DNA from: Pleodorina starrii
Lineage: Eukaryota > Chlorophyta > Chlorophyceae > Chlamydomonadales > Volvocaceae
NCBI GenBank assembly: GCA_030267565.1
Contig: BRXU01000011.1
Location: 1,416,501 to 1,480,500, forward strand
Length of the DNA: 64,000 nt
Direction of reading: 5' to 3'
The position numbers and the translations under genes are program-made. Of this stretch, positions 51,001 to 61,201 are shown one piece after another (the stretch's first letter is position 1; every line of letters starts with the position of its first letter). The notes beneath the pieces are model-generated. The model saw only the letters and a list, made by a program, of their open reading frames with translations, ran no database searches and was not told the origin of the DNA.

Positions 51001-52019
51001 GAAGGGGACATCGAGGGACCGCATCCGATAACCCGCACCCGCGCACACACACACAAAGCGCGCTCGGGCGTGGGGGTGAGCAACGCAGCAGCAGCACACG
51101 CATGCATGGACGCCTACGGGACCCTCATCTCCCCTCCAAGCCCTCCAAGCCCTCCAAATCCCAACAGCGCTGCAAAGACGTGCCAGCGCCTCGACAGGAA
51201 GCGCGGGTCTGGGCTGAGCCTGGCTGAGAGCTGCGCTGCGCGAAGCGATGCGGCGCACAGAGGACACGTGACTCGTGGCACGTACCGAATGACGGCAGGT
51301 TGGCCGTGAGAGACGCGTCGGCCCCGCCGGCGGCCGCGGCTGAGGCCGCCTGCCCACGCGGTCCCGCCTCCCGGCCCCGCAGTCGCGCCCTCTCCGCGTC
51401 CAGAGCCCCATCGATCTTCTCAACCACATCGTCCAATAGCTCACTGCTCCAGGTGGCAACCTCATCGGCATCGGTCCAGTCCGGGGGCGGCGCGCGGCGG
51501 GTGCGGACAATGGCCTGGGAGGATTGGAGGGTCATGGTGAGGTGGCCAAGGGAAGGGCGGTAGGAGGAAGGGGTAGAGGCGTTTTGTTGGTGTTGAGAGT
51601 TTTGGGGGAGGGAGGGGAGATGACCGAGTGGTTTGACAAAGTATGGACGTGCAGCGCCTTGGGATTCTAGAGTTGAAATTGATGCAAGTATTTGTAGGAT
51701 GGATTAGCTGGACATACTGACCTCGCAGGTTGTGAGCAGCTGCTGGACGGTCGCGAGTCCCTCCTTCAATGGCTCGCGATAAGCGGGGAAGTTGCTGTAA
51801 TACTGCGAGATGTCGACATTTGTCGTGTGTAAGTAATAGTAAGCTACGAGCAATGCAGCGCAAACGTCGGCTGGCCGCCGCCTTGCTATTGCAGTTTACT
51901 CGGCTCACATAGTGCTCTCCGCCCTGGGCTAACTGCACTTCCAACGCCGCTTCAGCACTACCATTGAGCTTTCGCATTATCTCGTCAAGAGACGACGGCT
52001 TTGGTCGTTTCTCCGCCAT
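45019..52019 (-). CDS. RRP6: Exosome 3'-5' exonuclease RRP6/EXOSC10
   Basis: Exons: 52019-51909, 51802-51722, 51514-51286, 50647-50453, 50233-50020, 49673-49541, 49377-49225, 48762-48619, 48326-48195, 47962-47803, 47306-45892, 45642-45019; 1,196 residues, all phases consistent. RRP6 is the RNase D-family nuclease of the nuclear exosome and trims and degrades RNA. Residues ~1-200 are the PMC2NT-type N-terminus ([13 protein letters not shown]). The DEDD-Y catalytic residues are visible: D270 and E272 in VDLEHHS, D329 in [14 protein letters not shown], and Y394/D398 in YARCDTHYL. An HRDC-like region follows (~residues 460-545: [33 protein letters not shown]). Beyond that lie about 640 residues of Ala/Pro-rich sequence, a Lys/Arg-rich stretch and an RGG box near the end. 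Yeast and human RRP6 are shorter. Intron 10 carries dispersed repeat C. Confidence 0.95.
47731..47785 (+). repeat. Dispersed intronic repeat, copy C
   Basis: Contains AACGTCCGCAGTGACTCATT, a TTATATAAAGG core and ends GGAGCATATCACTCCCTG. It lies in RRP6 intron 10 and is antisense to the transcript, starting about 16 bases after the GTGAGC donor, whereas copies A and B are sense. Confidence 0.85.
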
Positions 52020-53830
52020 TGCTTCTTGTAGCTGAAGTCCTAAGCCTTGGCAGCAAAGTAAGTATATTTGGGGAACATACTAATATGGGACATGTAGTTT
52101 TACTACGGGTTCCGAAAACGGTCGCGAGCTCGCGACCTTTCGGCTGTCGCCGTACATGGACGATCAAAGCGGGCAAACTTCCAAACTTCCCTTAGTCAAC
52201 AAGGTTAAAACCACCCAAGGCGTAAAATTAACGTCTTCTGGAAACATTTCAAAATCTAATGGATGCAGTTGGATTGGCAATACGGTGACGCGGGCACAAA
52301 AACGTTCAGCGCCCTCACAACTGATCGTGCCCCGCCCGCCAGTTCGCCTTCTAACACTTGCGGCAGGAGTACCCCCCATCGAGACAAACGCTACACGTGC
52401 TCAGTAGTATATGGACCTCGCTGTCACCGTCACCGATTTGCTACGCTGTGTTGATCACAGCAGCAGAGCGGTCGGCGACTGGCCTATGCTGGCTTATGGT
52501 TGCGGCAGCAACCGCAGCGGGGCATCGGCCGCTCCCGCCACCGCCGCCATCGCCGCCACCGCCAACTGCGCCAGCAGCAGCCCCTGTACGTTCTCAGCCC
52601 AGCCCAGCCCAGCCCTCGTCGCCGTCGCACCACCGTTGCCCTTGAGCTGCCAGGGCCACCGTCACCAGGTTCAGCCCTGGGCACGGCGTGCCCGGTACAC
52701 CGTGCCCGGCGGCCCGGCTGCGGAGGCGGCGGCAGAAACGAGTGGGTGACGGACTGTGCACACCGTCATAAGAAGGCGGCCGGTGGCCCGACAGGAACGG
52801 TGTTTGGAAGCCCTACAATGGTATGAGGTTATAAGATCTGAAATGTGGAATATCACTTATAGCAGCTGGTCGCAGGAGTGGTCGATGGGAGGTCGTGCTG
52901 TGCTTTGATCTTTGGGGCGGTTCCCTGCGCCTGTTGGAAGAGGCCCGTTGCATTTGCTTACATCGGCGCCAAAATCTGTCTGTTTCAAAAGTACACAGGA
53001 GTCAACAACAATTGCTTTGAGCACAAAGACAGTTCACAGTTTCGCACGTTGGTTGGAACCAGGGCGAAACTTTTCAACCGTCGGGACCGCGAGCCCGTCC
53101 CGTTCTGCCACAGATTGGTCGGAATTGAGCCCACAGAGCAGAAGGGTTGCTCGCCTATATACTTTTATGTGATACCGGGCTCGACCTGCATCTGACGACA
53201 GCGTTACGGCCGTTTCAACAGTTAAGAGTTGCGAGGGCCGCTACGCGCTTGGCTATGGGTGAAATCAGAGCGGGGCTAGGTTTATGCTACGTCACTGATA
53301 AATTGATGCCACAGCTCGCTGGTGTCGAGTGCGTGCGCTTTCCGGTAGTTACACTAAAGTAAAAACTCAGAATTGACAGGACTTGCGACTCAGGGGTAAC
53401 AATGCGTACAGGTTTCATATCGCATATCATAACCCTGTGCTCTGGCAACCATGCTCTTACACGTGGCAGCTGTATTTGGGCACGCGCCTTCCACACGAGT
53501 CGTACCTCCTTGGCGCGTGTCACAACTGCGTCAAACGCGCGGCAATGCTTGGGTTGGATATAATGTCTACGAAACGAGCTATTTATTGAAGTTTAAGCTG
53601 GCTTTGAAGGCGTTCTCATTAGTACAAGGGCTTCCGACAGTTCACTTCCGCAAGCTTTTTGCCAGCGCCATCCAGTCATGCAGTGCTTACGCCAGTGTGT
53701 TTCGCAAAGGCCTACAATAGCTCGCACTGGGCCCGCTTGGCTTTCGACGACACCTTCAACGGTGAAATGTCACGGTGTTCGCGGTGCAAATGGAGACAGA
53801 AGACAGGACGGGAACCCACAAGCCTCGCAG
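52020..53830. other. Intergenic, possible 5' part of the HAT-repeat gene
   Basis: Divergent promoter space upstream of RRP6. A plus-strand frame from 52411 (MDLAVTVTDLLRCVDHSSRA, then Ala/Ser-rich) could be a first exon of the downstream gene, but no donor joins it convincingly. The 52.8-53.8 kb stretch holds nothing recognisable. Confidence 0.35.
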
Positions 53831-54953
53831 CTATGTCAAGGGTCAGAAACGTATGAGCAAGCTTTGGAATTTGCACGAGTCGAGGCCTTCGAGGACGCCA
53901 GGTAAGCGAGCAAGAGTTGACCGCTCCCGCCCTTGCCGGGCGCGCTTATTTGCTCGAGTTGCCCTTTGACGAGTTTCGGGCATAGCAAACCCCACCGCCT
54001 TAGCCTCGGCTCACATAACCAATGTCTGTCTAAAAGTTGCATAAAATATCATTGTCACATTGTCCGATACGAAGTGCTCGATACTAAATGTCCCGACCAC
54101 TCCTCCGCATGCTGCGTCCAGGCGCACCTTCGAGCACCTGCTCACCCAGCAGCCCAGTCTGTGCAAAGCGTGGGTTTCGTGGGCCCAGATGGAGAAGCGC
54201 TGCCACCGATCCAACCAGTCGGAGCGCTGGCACCGCTGCCGGGAGGTGCTGCAGCGCGGACTGGAGCTCAACCCCTCGTCGTCGTGCCTCATCCAGGTGG
54301 GGCTGGGCCCTGGCTGCCGCCCGCAACGCACAGCGAGCGGCGTGGGACCGCATACATCCTCACCTCACCTCGCCTCGCCTCACCTCACCTCACCTCACCT
54401 CACCTCACCTCACCTCACCTCACCTCACCTCACCTCACCTCACCTCACCTCACCTCACCTCACCTCACCTCATCGCGCACGCGCGAGGGGCCTTGCTTCG
54501 TGAGATTATCCTGGCACGATAAATCCTGTGCTCGGTCCTCGGTGTTGTTTCTTGGCTGGTGCCGAGCGCCGTGACGGGCGAGCGGTTCGGAACCTTTGGC
54601 CCCGACTGGTACTGGTACCTGTACCGCTAGCTTGTTCCAAGGCCCATCAAAGCTTACTGACCCGCGCTTGCACACGCGCCTCCTGCCTGCCCCGTCCTCA
54701 GGCATGGGGCCTAATGGAGCTCCAACGTGGCAACTGGCTGGCCGCCGTAATGCTGTTGGAGCGATCCGCGCGCCTGGACTCCCGCTGCGTTCCGGTCCTT
54801 AGCTGGCAGCACGTGCGGACGGCGAAGAAGACGGTTGGGTCGCGACGGACCCGCGGGTCGGCAGTCCGGCCGGCCGCGAGCGGCGCCGGCGGCGCCGCCG
54901 CTGGCGGTGGTAGCGGCGGTGCCGCCAGCAGCGGCGGCAGCGGCACGAGGTAA
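53831..54953 (+). CDS. HAT/TPR-repeat protein, partial or fragment
   Basis: Three exons join in phase: 53831-53901, 54122-54296, 54702-54953. They encode helical repeats of the HAT type: TYEQALEFARVEAFEDARRT, HLLTQQPSLCKAWVSWAQME, REVLQRGLELNPSS, then AWGLMELQRGNWLAAVMLLE. HAT repeats occur in RNA-processing factors, including the organellar MBB1/HCF107 group. The tail is Ala/Gly-rich and stops at 54953, but that stop overlaps a strong ACGAG/GTAAAG donor, so translation may continue in an exon I did not find. Only two to three repeats are present, against ten or more in typical members, and no clear start exon exists. This is either an incomplete model or a gene remnant. Confidence 0.55.
54361..54472. 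repeat. (CACCT)n microsatellite
   Basis: About 22 pentamer units, two of them variants, in the intron between exons 54122-54296 and 54702-54953. Confidence 0.95.
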
Positions 54954-57430
54954 AGGGCCCCGATCTGGGGCCGCCTGGACGGCTGGCAAGGGTGTGTGTG
55001 TGTGTGTGTGTGTGGAGGTTGCATGTGAGGCGACGGGGGCGGGTGGGGCCGAACCGGTTGGCATGAGCGAAGGCTGCTTGGGGCATGCTTTCGGCCCGCA
55101 TCTGCGTGGACACGTTGCTTGTGCATGGGCATCGAACCCTACCTTGCCTTTATTCACGTCCCATGTCGAGAGTTCTGCTTAGGTAGGTGTGCCGGGAGCA
55201 TCAGGGGACGAGCCCGTCTTGGTGAGCAGGTGCACAAGGGGCGCAAGTGCAATGTTTTTTCTTCTTTTGACGGGACGAGATGCCAGCCATGCGCCTTGGT
55301 TTTGCTGGTGCAGTTTCCTAGCAAAACGTTGTCTTTTGCTTGTACCGATCCAAGGAACAGCTTAGCAAGCTTAGACATCGGGGGGTGTGGTCGTGTCTTT
55401 CCTTGATGGCTGGAACCGCGATTGTCAACCAGTTTGTTGTAGGCGAGATTCCACGTTCACGAGGGCGTCCGCCTCTGCCGCTAAACCTACACGTGATCTT
55501 TTTTTGCAACTCACTGGGTTTGCGCCATGCAAGTGTCAATCTGCGCCGGGAAAGACGGGTGTTTGTGTGAGCGACAGTGTCTGTGCCCTGGCACGTCGCG
55601 GTATTTCGACAATTTGTTGATGGTGCCCTTTAATGCGTCAGACCGTATCATTGGAACCGGAGCGCTAAGATACAATCAAAATCAACGAACTAACCGAATG
55701 TACATGTTGATTGCGGTGCTTGCTGCGTGGGCCGCTGTACATTTATGAGGAGTTTCCAAAATGGCGTCATCGAGAATTGGTGTGGCCGGTCGACCCTGGC
55801 CTTCCAAGTTTCGGGACCGCACTCAGCTGCCCCCATACGTCTGCTGTGAGGCCCCTTTCGGGGGCTTGTGTCTCCAGGCATGTCTGGGCAGCGGGGCCTG
55901 CGCAATTCGGGACCCAGGATGTTGAGAATTGTTTGGTATGAGGCTTCCGCTGCGTGCCGGTGTGGCGTCCTGGGTGTTTGGTTCTACCCGGGGGGCCTCG
56001 GGCGGCGGGGGGAAGAGGGTGGATGTCGACGGAATCCTGATGGAAGCGGTGGATGGTGTAGGTTACGAAAGAGAAGAGAATCATCTGCTGGGGAGTAAGA
56101 AAGACGAAACCGCAGCGGGACTTGGGCGAAGGGACGGACGACGCGTGTTGTCGGCGCACGCCTGTGTGGGTCACACCAGCAGCGAGCGGCATGCTTTGTT
56201 TCACGGTTTGTTTTTGGTGTGACCTATGTCCACGCGAGACCCAAGTCCACGTCGCCAGAGTTTGGGCAACCATTTGCCCGGCCGGCTGGCCGGCCGGCCG
56301 CCCTACCTCCCTCTCTCTTTTCGGGTGGCGGCGGGGCGGCGCTCGTTGACTGCTCGGGCGAAATGCCCCACAAGCGTATCCTGCCATTAGAAAGTGAGAG
56401 TCGATTTTCAACGCTTCGCATGGGTGTAGGCTTCGGTAATGAGGTGTTTGTCGTTACGGAGGGTGAACGGTGAAGGTCGAAATGCACAGTTTATATCGGT
56501 GTACAGACGGATAGCTTACAGAAACCATGCAATAATCGGACGCGGTTACCCGGGAACCCTTGAAGGCCTTTCCTTCTCGAAGGCTTGGCGTGAGCACTCC
56601 CGTGGTGGTGGTGTTTTGGGGAGCAGCGTGGGAGAGCGCACAGGGGGCATGGGCGTCGCCACCGCATCGCCACCGGCCACCGCTTGGGGGACATGCGGGC
56701 AGCAGCAGCAACGACGCCTTCGCCTCGCGCGTTGCGTGGAGCCGTGCGAGCGCGGTGCCCAGAACCGGATGATGGGGGAGGAACGGAGGATGGGCGGGTG
56801 CGGTGCACCCACAGGATGGACAGCTTTTGGAAACCGGGCAGCCATGTAAGGAATAAGGAGCCCACCGCCACGGCACGGCCGCCGTGAAAAGGCAGCCGAA
56901 GGATGCCAAGAAAGCCACACGCTATTCGTAACTTGCACGGGCTCATGCCCTGTGAAGCGAAGCTGCGGGTCAGCACTTATCATCAAGTCATCAGCGCACG
57001 ATCCCCATGGCCAGGTGTCGTGCCCTGGTGGTAAACGACGCCAGCCTCGCCGGTGTCGGCAGCCGCGGTGTACCGTATGTCACACCTGCAGCGCCGTGCC
57101 GTGCCGTGCCTAGCGTGGTGCGGCCCGGAAAAAGGACTGCGGGGGAGAACCGTGCCTGCGCCGTCACGGCCGCAGTGTCACGGCGGCGGCATGCCCCCGC
57201 GGCACAGCGCTACACCCCAGACGCGCTGCACTGCCCCGCCTGTTGAGTGCCATAGGCTATGGGCGGAACTGCGCCGCCCGGCGACCCGCGCGGCGGCTAG
57301 CCAGTATCACGCTACCACCCATTACCCGCCCGGCCCTCGGCCGCCGCGCCGACGTCCCGCCGCCCCTCCGGCAGCGCGTCGGCGTCGCGCTTCAGAGTCC
57401 CGAAGCCGGGCTCCGACTGGCGCTGCGGCT
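54954..57430. other. No gene recognised
   Basis: A (GT)n run lies near 54992-55013. Several frames of 70-200 codons exist on both strands, but none shows a domain, repeat structure or consistent splice sites. Some of this may be UTR or downstream exons of the HAT-repeat gene. Confidence 0.4.
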
Positions 57431-57704
57431 TCAGATCCTGGACCTTGTCGGACGCTGCGCCACGCGGCCCTGATGGCCACACGTGCGCGCGGTCTCAACA
57501 CGGCAGAGGTTGGCGAGCGCCTCGGTTCTTCTCGACGGCGGAGGGCGGGGGAGCAGCCCCGACAGAATCTGCCCACAGGCGTCGGTCTTGTCGGTCTTGT
57601 CAGGCTCCTTGGTGTCATGGAATGATGCGGACATCAACCTGGCCAGGATGCGTAACAGGTTTTTGGACTGGGGGATGTGAAAAGTGGATGCGCGCCGCCG
57701 CCGG
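57431..57704 (-). pseudogene. Open frame interrupted by the LTR element
   Basis: On the minus strand the frame includes NLLRILARLMSASFHDTKEP and ends at 57431. Its upstream side is cut by the retrotransposon at 57704/57705. Reading across the target site with the element and one TSD copy removed, the frame stays open into about 60120. No family is recognised, so whether this was ever a gene is unclear. Confidence 0.25.
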
Positions 57705-57900
57705 TGATACGTGCAATGTCCCAATTAGGTGGTATCAAAAGACACCGGCTCAGCAGCAAGCTCTGAACCTTGTAGATGTGATCCGTACGGCAGACCGTAC
57801 TTTATCTTAGCGGGCTTACTTACAGGAGATATCCTGCCTTTAACCCCTTTTGGGTAATATCTTATGATTCATGGAAGTGTAACGGCACATGCACGTTACA
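57705..57900 (-). repeat. 3' long terminal repeat
   Basis: 196 bp, identical to the other LTR except one base near its 3' end (A versus T). The first 23 bases on the minus strand fold back on themselves (TGTAACG...CGTTACA). Confidence 0.93.
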
Positions 57901-57963
57901 TCATTCCCCCCCTGAATGGCTGGTCGTCCCGACAGCCAACCAACCTTACCACCACCGCCACTT

Positions 57964-59457
57964 TTAGTGGAAAAGCGGGATATCCGGATCCCCGCTGATG
58001 GCGAATAAGTGGGCGAGGATCATATTGAAGCGCGAAGGCTTCCGGACTTGACGGCCGTGTCTTGTGACCATGGGTGCTCGTTGCAGCGTCGAGCCATCAG
58101 GTGTCGCGCGCGTAGACGCGGACCCGTTTTGGGACTTCACTTGGTTTGGCTTAGCTTGGCGTGCCCAGTAGTCGCGTAGCAAATCGCCGCAATTCGTTAG
58201 ATTCGCCTCGGGCTCCCACGAGTCATACTCGGGCCCTTGGTCCTTCCAACGCATCAAGTAGTACCGTACGGTTCGACGTCGCTCCTTCACATCCTTGTGA
58301 AGCAAGACAGACTCGACCTCAAATTCCAACGCACCATCGACAATCTCGGGTGGTGGAGGTAACTTAACGCGACCACCAGCATGGTACCGACGAAGAAGGG
58401 ACACGTGAAACACGTCATGGATTCGAACCGATGGTGGGAGATCCAACCGGTACGCGACCGTATTGATCTTTTCAGTCACCGCAAACGGCCCAATATAACG
58501 TGGTAGCAATTTGCGCGGCCCCTGAAGGGTCATGTGCCGCGTGCTCACGAGAACTTGATCGCCGACGACCAACTCCCGTTTAGAGCGTCGCTTATCCGCC
58601 CATTTCTTCATACGGTCACGTGCAGCTTGCAAACAAGCCTTAGCACGCTCCAATGCGCGTTGCATATCGGTGGCAAACCGAACCGACAACGGATTGGCTA
58701 AGTCAGCGAACCGCCACTCGGCGCCAAGGTTTGCACCTTCGGCGTCAGCACGTTGTCGCTCTTGGACCAATCGTTCCCGCAAACTCTTGGTCCTCGCCTC
58801 CCCCAGTTTGCGAACCAGCAGGGAAGCAGGCGTAAGGGGTTCGTAACCATACATCAACCGGAAAGGCGTAGTCCGCGTTGATTCATGCACTGAGTTGTTA
58901 ATGGCAAATTCGGCCATCGGCAACCAGCGAGACCAGGAAGCATGATCGTCTGCCACGTAATGACGTAACATGTCTTCCAAAACACGATTTACGCGCTCCG
59001 TTTGACCATCCGTTTGAGGGTGGTACCCAGAGCTCTGACGCAAATCAATGTTGTGCATATCCAGCAACGACTGAAAGAAAGCCGAAGTGAATTTAGGGTC
59101 ACGGTCTGAGACAACAATTTGCGGCAGCCCATAGGAGCACACAATTGTCTGATAGAAAATCTCAGCCGATTCCACAGCGGTAATGTTCGCCTTGCATGGG
59201 ACAAAGCGTACCATCTTAGTCAGCTTGTCAACGAACACATAAATACATGTGTGTCCGTTCGCATCCGAGGGGAGAGAAGTAATAAAATCCATAGTCACGA
59301 ATGACCACTTTTTCTCAGGAATAGGCAGCGGAAGAAGCATACTAATAATATCCTCCTTCCGTGGTGCCGCCGCAGAGCTCGCCAGCTCTTTTCCTAAGTT
59401 CGAAGAAACGGTCAAAGAAGGGTATGGACAAGATCCATGGTTTTCTGCTGAAAGCAA
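57964..59457 (-). CDS. Retrotransposon integrase core plus chromodomain
   Basis: 497-codon frame. Residues ~1-39 are antisense filler from a rearrangement. The integrase catalytic core has the D-D-E signature: TMDFIT, VVSDRDPKF and an acidic residue after HPQTDGQTERVNR. It continues through a C-terminal GPF.V-type region and a chromodomain (RYYLMRWKDQGPEYDSWEPE) near residues 405-440. Chromodomain integrases target chromatin marks. The zinc-binding domain that should precede the core lies in the opposite orientation next to it, so this ORF encodes an incomplete integrase. Confidence 0.9.
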   Translation of the reverse strand: MLSAENHGSCPYPSLTVSSNLGKELASSAAAPRKEDIISMLLPLPIPEKKWSFVTMDFITSLPSDANGHTCIYVFVDKLTKMVRFVPCKANITAVESAEIFYQTIVCSYGLPQIVVSDRDPKFTSAFFQSLLDMHNIDLRQSSGYHPQTDGQTERVNRVLEDMLRHYVADDHASWSRWLPMAEFAINNSVHESTRTTPFRLMYGYEPLTPASLLVRKLGEARTKSLRERLVQERQRADAEGANLGAEWRFADLANPLSVRFATDMQRALERAKACLQAARDRMKKWADKRRSKRELVVGDQVLVSTRHMTLQGPRKLLPRYIGPFAVTEKINTVAYRLDLPPSVRIHDVFHVSLLRRYHAGGRVKLPPPPEIVDGALEFEVESVLLHKDVKERRRTVRYYLMRWKDQGPEYDSWEPEANLTNCGDLLRDYWARQAKPNQVKSQNGSASTRATPDGSTLQRAPMVTRHGRQVRKPSRFNMILAHLFAISGDPDIPLFH

Positions 59458-59760
59458 AGCTGTCGAACTGCGTAAAGTCGCAGGCGTTGAACAGCGCGAT
59501 GGCTTTTGGTATCGCGGTGATGCGTTAGTTGTGCCTTCCTTTCAGGATGCGCGCACTACCGTACTGCGTTTATGTCATGATCATCCTCTGGCTGGGCATA
59601 TGGGAGTTACCAAGACTCTTGACCTAGTACGAAGGCACTTCTGGTGGCCTAAACTGAGGAAGTCAGTGAGTGACTATTGCCGTACATGTGACAGTTGTCA
59701 AAGAGTACGGGTAGACACATCGCTACCGGGGGGTATGCTTCTTCCGCTGCCTATTCCTGA
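59342..59760 (+). pseudogene. Inverted integrase zinc-binding (H2C2) segment
   Basis: Plus-strand frame with HDHPLAGHMGVTKTLDLVRR, FWWPKLRKSV and CRTCDSCQ, the HHCC zinc-binding domain that precedes the core in Ty3/gypsy integrases. It ends in the same 26 bases (59735-59760) that begin the core segment on the minus strand (59340-59315). The piece has therefore been flipped relative to the rest of the element. Confidence 0.85.
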
Positions 59761-59797
59761 TAATCGCTGCAGCTGCTTAAATTCGGCTCGATACCAA

Positions 59798-59993
59798 TGA
59801 AACGTGCAATGTCCCAATTAGGTGGTATCAAAAGACACCGGCTCAGCAGCAAGCTCTGAACCTTGTAGATGTGATCCGTACGGCAGACCGTACTTTATCT
59901 TAGCGGGCTTACTTACAGGAGATATCCTGCCTTTAACCCCTTTTGGGTAATATCTTATGATTCATGGAAGTGTAACGGCACATGCACGTTACA
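59798..59993 (-). repeat. 5' long terminal repeat
   Basis: 196 bp, followed on the minus strand by the primer-binding-site-like sequence. The outer flank is the GCCGG duplication. Confidence 0.93.
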
Positions 59994-59998
59994 GCCGG

Positions 59999-61199
59999 GG
60001 TATGCGGATGCAGAAGGCGGACGTGGGGAGGTGCGTCCGATTGGAAGGGATGCCCCGTGACCGTGGGGCTACCATATCCCCGGATGGGCGTGGATGCGGA
60101 CTCGGTTGTTGAACTCCGCTGAAGCTTTTACCTCATGACTTGCGGCCTTGGGCTGGGTAGCAGGGCAACGCTTGACCGGAAGCATTTCCCCAGGCGGTTG
60201 AAGCGCTCTGTCGGCTGCGGGCGGGTTCATGATCACCGCCGGGACCTGAAGCTGTGCTGTGCTGCCGCCTGTGCAGCGACGACATACTCAAAAGCAGATG
60301 TCGGAAGTAGATGCAGTCTAGCGGCTCACGTTCTGTAAGAGGTTTAGTCCCACGTGTCGAGTGCCAAGATGCCAGGTTCCCGGTCGTATCACCGACAATG
60401 AAGGAGACAACCCTGACACATGAGACATGACGCCCCTGACAGAGGCAATCGGCAAGAGTATGGAGGCGAGAGCGAAACCAAGAGAACTTATCTGTCGAAC
60501 GGTTACAAAGCACGGGACGTCGGGAGCGTTACATTGGCCGGAAGGTACGGACGAAGCCTGAAGCGCAGTATGCCGCGCGACTGGGCCCTTCGCGTGTGTG
60601 TTCATATGCTCTGGACACCAAACCTTAAGGAGGATTATGTTTACTCTACGGGTGAGGTATGGCGCCGCCTATCTAAGGAATCTTGCACTTGCATTATATA
60701 GCATTCCCTCCCATTGAGGCGATTTCGGCTGTGAATATGTTGGTGGCCTGGTCAGGCCTGGCCTACATGTCCTATTGCCAACAGTCGTGCGTTCGCGCTA
60801 TGTAGCTGTCTTGCAGCTGCTGTGTCAGCCTCTTTGTAATTTGTTTCCTGTTTAGTACAGTGTAATCACCTTTCGCCGCGCGACTGAGCATACTTGCTGT
60901 TAGGATCTAGGCAGCAATTTTTTTGTTTCGATAATTTGTATATGATCAAGCTTGTGCTTAGATTAAAAAGATTTTTTTGCATGTGTAGGAGGTACTGTGC
61001 AGTACTGTGCGTCGAGTCCCGTTCGCGCGACATGGCGCGACGACATATGTTTTGTAAATTATATGCGTCAAGGAGTATCCCTAAACGAAGACGAGAGTTT
61101 TTATATTTGATTGTCGATTATTACAATTAAATCTGACATTTTGCAGCGGAGTTTCTCGACCCGTGGCTGCGTGGTAGGATCGTGTAGGGTATTTCAGGG
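59999..61199. other. No gene recognised, AT-richer sequence
   Basis: The stretch from about 60.7 kb is clearly richer in A/T than the genic parts. No domain or splice-consistent exon was seen. Confidence 0.4.
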
Positions 61200-61201
61200 T
61201 A

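Larger units (their letters stand above)
57705..59993 (-). mobile_element. LTR retrotransposon derivative, Ty3/gypsy chromodomain type
   Basis: Two 196-bp direct repeats (57705-57900 and 59798-59993) differ at one base and start TG and end CA on the minus strand. Both ends are flanked by the 5-bp target duplication GCCGG (57700-57704 and 59994-59998). The minus strand has a primer-binding-site-like TGGTATCGAGCCGAATT directly inside the 5' LTR and a polypurine run AGGGGGGGAATGA directly inside the 3' LTR at 57901. The 1.9-kb interior holds integrase and chromodomain but no gag, protease, reverse transcriptase or RNase H, so the element is non-autonomous. Near-identical LTRs indicate a recent insertion. 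Confidence 0.93.
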
